Below are positions 61,205 through 64,000 of a stretch of DNA of 64,000 nt, one piece after another. A program made the position numbers and the translations under genes. The stretch spans positions 1,862,501 through 1,926,500 of the forward strand of contig CM076275.1 of the NCBI GenBank assembly GCA_038380795.1, read 5' to 3'. This DNA is from Pyrocephalus nanus. Lineage: Eukaryota; Chordata; Aves; Passeriformes; Tyrannidae. Position 1 is the first letter of the stretch, and each line of letters begins with the position of its first letter. The notes below the pieces were generated by a model. The model saw nothing but the letters and a program-made list of their open reading frames with translations, did no database searches and was not told the DNA's origin.

Positions 61205-61593
61205 GTGAGTTACAACAGGTCTTAAAATACACCCTTTTTCCTCATAAAAGACTTCCTGCACCCCAAACCTCTGAGACAGCACCAGGCTGGGCAGCCAGAG
61301 AGCCCTGACTGCTAAATTTCATTCTCAAAAATCACAAATACCACTCCAAAGGGATAGTGTTTTTATACAAATTAGGTAGAATGAGCCATGAAAATACAAG
61401 TTTTTCCATCAGAAGGCTTCAGTAGGTGAGTTCAAACACAGGGGGAACTCTGTAACATCTTTCCTAAAAACCACACATAGTAGCACACAAGGAAGAAGTG
61501 TAGGGTGTCCTTGGGAGAGAAAAGGAAATCTGTAACAGGGAGGAATGGACCATTTATTTCAAAATAAATAAAACGCTGAATTTTGGATTTCCC

Positions 61594-61641
61594 TTTTTTT
61601 TTTTTTTTTTTTTTAAATGGGATTCCGGGAAAAAAAAAAAA
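61594..61641. repeat. T21 and A12 tracts around a short spacer
   Basis: A T21 run (61594-61614) and an A12 run (61630-61641) are separated by about 15 bases and are mutually complementary. They could fold back on each other. Most simply these are two adjacent mononucleotide microsatellites. Confidence 0.9.
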
Positions 61642-63119
61642 CTAATCTCAAAAATGTCTTGATGAAGTGCACGGATTTCTGCCTTCAGCATGTCAGTGTA
61701 GACAGCAATAATAAAAGAATAAAAAATTTAATTAAAAAATACTCTGAGGACTGTGGTGCAGAATGGGCCAAACTTGGTGTGAAGTGATCGTACCAGTTTT
61801 GGTAGAGCTACAAAGCACTGTGGGATGAGTTTCCTCATCAAGTGTTTACTTGATATTTTCATGGAAAATTCCAGACCAGTCCTTGAAACTGGTAACATGA
61901 AAAGATGAATTTAATAAAAACACTTTACAAGCTCAAATGACAAGCTCAGATCTCCACTACAACTGTATCAAGAACCATTAGCTGGAAATATGTACCAATA
62001 CCCAGTGAGCACGTTCTGAAAATGGACAATGATTGATGATTAATGATCAGCTTATTAGATGTGACAGTAGCTGATGCAGTGTTCCCAGCTCCCACACTGC
62101 TCAAAACAGAATTCCTCTGTAAACATGAGGGAAAATTGCCTGGTTTTGTGGCTTTGCCCTTGAGAGCACTCCCCTTGCAGGGCATCCCTCCAGGCCTGCA
62201 GGACTCACCAGGGACCAACAGCCCGTGGGAAATCTTTGCTCTGCCAGGCTGCTCCCATAAAAATTCCTACCCAGAGCCCAAGGCAGCCCTTCTGCCAAAC
62301 CAGGGAACCTCTCCCCTGGCTTTCTGGGGCTCTTGGTTAAGCAAACCCCCATGTCACCAATCTCAGAGTAACCTTGGTACGAGCACAAAACCCTTCAGCC
62401 AACCCAGAGATCAGTCACATCCTGCTCAAGCACAGAAACCTCCCCTCCAGTGTGTCAGAAAGTGCAGATTTACTCTCTCCTTGTGCACACTTGTGGCAGA
62501 ATTATTGATCCCAGGAGCAGCTGTAACCTTTCGAAACGATATTTCTCAATAGCACTCAGCAAAGAGAATGAAGAGGATCTCAAAGGACCAGGAGCCTGAC
62601 AAACCCAGCATGAATGGAGAGTCTATTTTTTAAGTGTATATAAAAATGCATTGCCTTTAAAACTACTGACATCATTTTCCCCTGGCCTTCACTCTGGAAA
62701 CAGAGCCTGGCCCTGACTTCTGGTGTTTCAAGAGTCCCTCGAACCACTTACCCGAAGACCAGTTGGTCATTTTTAACAAACCATAAGAACAGTAGATGTG
62801 TTTTAAACCCAGGCAGTTAAATTAGACAATCCCAGGATTAAGAAAAAAAAAACAACCTCTAGTTGTGCATGATCTGCTGGAAACAGTCAGTGCAGATCCA
62901 TGTTTGAGCTGCAATAAGGAGATGAAATGAAACCACAAAACCAAAAGCAATGGATTTTTCTTAAGAGGGAGTTGAAAGGAAATAAACTCTGATAGAAAAT
63001 ACTGCGGTTTAGATTCTTTTAAAACAGATTTCCAGGGAATTACAGTTTATTTGTGTCAAGAACAGAGCAACACAGAAGAAATGCCCTGTTAGATTCAACA
63101 AGCAAACAAAGGTTGTGTA

Positions 63120-63400
63120 TGATTACACCATTTCAGGTGAAGTGCTGGTGTGAATTCTGAGAGGGGTCTAATCGTTGCACTTATCTGGAGAAGTTAATCA
63201 TCACATGTTATCTGTGTTAATGTTTGGTGAGACCTCACAAAGCAGCAGATCTGCCTGGATTCTGCACTCCAGTGAACTCACCAATTGCCATCACATCAAC
63301 TGCCCTCTCCCTGCTCCTGCTCCTGCAGAATAACGCCTGCCACAATATGCAAATTAACTCACTGGGCTCCTAATGCCAAGATGAACTGCCAGCCTTAATA
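63120..63400. promoter_or_regulatory. candidate conserved noncoding element
   Basis: Sequence such as 'tctaatcgttgcacttatc', 'gaagttaatcatcacatg', 'tgttatctgtgttaatg' and 'atatgcaaattaactcac' combines homeodomain, GATA-like and octamer-like (ATGCAAAT-type) cores without repeats. Unverified inference. Confidence 0.25.
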
Positions 63401-64000
63401 TCTGCACCACAGGATACAGCAAAACCTCCAAGGATCCCCATTTTTACACATCTCCTGTCTGATTTAATCTTATTTATTCACTAGCCAGACCTCTCTGCCC
63501 TCACTGAATTGGGTTTGCTGATATTTAAGGATGTGATGCAGGAAGCCTCAAGGCACGTGGCCATCTCTTTTAGACCTATTTTTGATCTGGATGTTTATAC
63601 TCTGAATGTTTGATAATCACTTGTTTTTATCCTGACCAGAATGAGCAGCATTACAAGGCCACAAACTCACTCTCCCTCCCCTACCCCACCTGCTTACCTA
63701 CTTCTACAACCTCCTTGGCATTCCCAGATCACCCAGAACTCTGGATATGGGATAATGTCTCTCAACATCACCCTCTGCTGATGATACAAAAGCTGGGACA
63801 TCTGCATCCATACAGGAACAGACCAAATTCCCCAATTCCCCTGCATGCCAATGGAAGTCAAAGGCCTTCTTTCCATTTATGCTTTTTAATTATTCTTTTC
63901 CCCTGTCCTTTATCCTTTGGAAACATGACAACCCAACCAGAAAATTGCCTAGAAATTATCCACAAGGTTTGAATTAACAAACTGATGTTCATGGGGTTCA

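Larger units (their letters stand above)
58933..64000. other. 5 kb stretch without clear transposons, with an exon-like pair
   Basis: No recognisable protein gene. Two splice-bracketed segments at 60353-60524 and 60926-61204 are listed separately. A T21 tract (61594-61614) lies close to an A12 run (61630-61641). An open frame at 62043-62552 (169 codons, plus) overlaps minus-strand open frames and looks spurious. Sequence from about 63120 to 63400 is AT-rich and repeat-free. Confidence 0.5.

Noticed and set aside
62043..62552. 169-codon plus-strand open frame.
   Set aside because: It overlaps open minus-strand frames, is rich in Pro, Leu and Ser as expected from GC-richer noncoding bird DNA, and matches no known protein.
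1..64000. Bacterial or phage features (operons, CRISPR, insertion sequences, defence systems).
   Set aside because: Repeat content is avian CR1 and SINE, there are no long co-directional open frames, and codon-level structure is absent. This is vertebrate noncoding DNA.

Overview
This window looks like bird nuclear DNA, most likely from a passerine. It contains many short, mostly 5'-truncated copies of the 3' end of CR1 non-LTR retrotransposons, which are the signature dispersed repeat of avian genomes. At 54980-55120 there is also a copy of what I recognise as a tRNA-Ile-headed, CR1-tailed SINE of the TguSINE1 type, which is known from passerines and absent from chicken. Base composition is fairly AT-rich, CpG is mostly depleted, and long mono-A or mono-T tracts are frequent. 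There are no bacterial-style operons, Shine-Dalgarno sites, tRNA or rRNA genes, CRISPR arrays or insertion sequences.

I found no protein-coding gene that I can recognise. The longest open frames (about 120-185 codons) lie in GC-richer stretches, often open in several overlapping frames at once, and match no protein family I know. The window is best read as an intergenic stretch or part of one or more long introns. The coding content, if any, would be short exons I cannot prove from sequence alone.

Layout, left to right. 1-12 kb holds two minus-strand CR1 copies (1854 and 3546) and several AT-rich, TAAT/ATTA-dense stretches that resemble conserved vertebrate enhancers. 12-20 kb holds a small CR1 piece (12406), a local CpG cluster (13297-13700), a longer minus-strand CR1 (15261) and a composite AT-rich plus CpG-richer block (18530-19470). 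20-32 kb holds four CR1 copies (25477 minus, 26371 plus, 29496 plus, 31784 minus), a near-perfect dyad at 23680-23700 and another enhancer-like stretch near 28.0-28.2 kb. 32-46 kb has a stem-loop flanked by T and A runs (32334-32392), a paired 14-base motif (38730 and 38805), two possible very old CR1-like remnants and a 23-base tandem duplication (44564-44609). 46-59 kb holds three CR1 copies (46438, 51126, 58789), the SINE and an A32 tract. 59-64 kb has no clear repeat apart from mononucleotide tracts, but has the best exon-like pair in the window (60353-60524 and 60926-61204), each flanked by good acceptor and donor consensus sequences.

At least two CR1 3'-end lineages are present. One carries the 'cagggaca...ggttgctccaa' type sequence and the other the 'ccagggatggtgactccacc' type. 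No genes can be said to work together here. The plausible biology is retroposon insertion, candidate cis-regulatory DNA and possible noncoding-RNA exons. I did not find a convincing new biological system, and the findings below are leads of modest strength.
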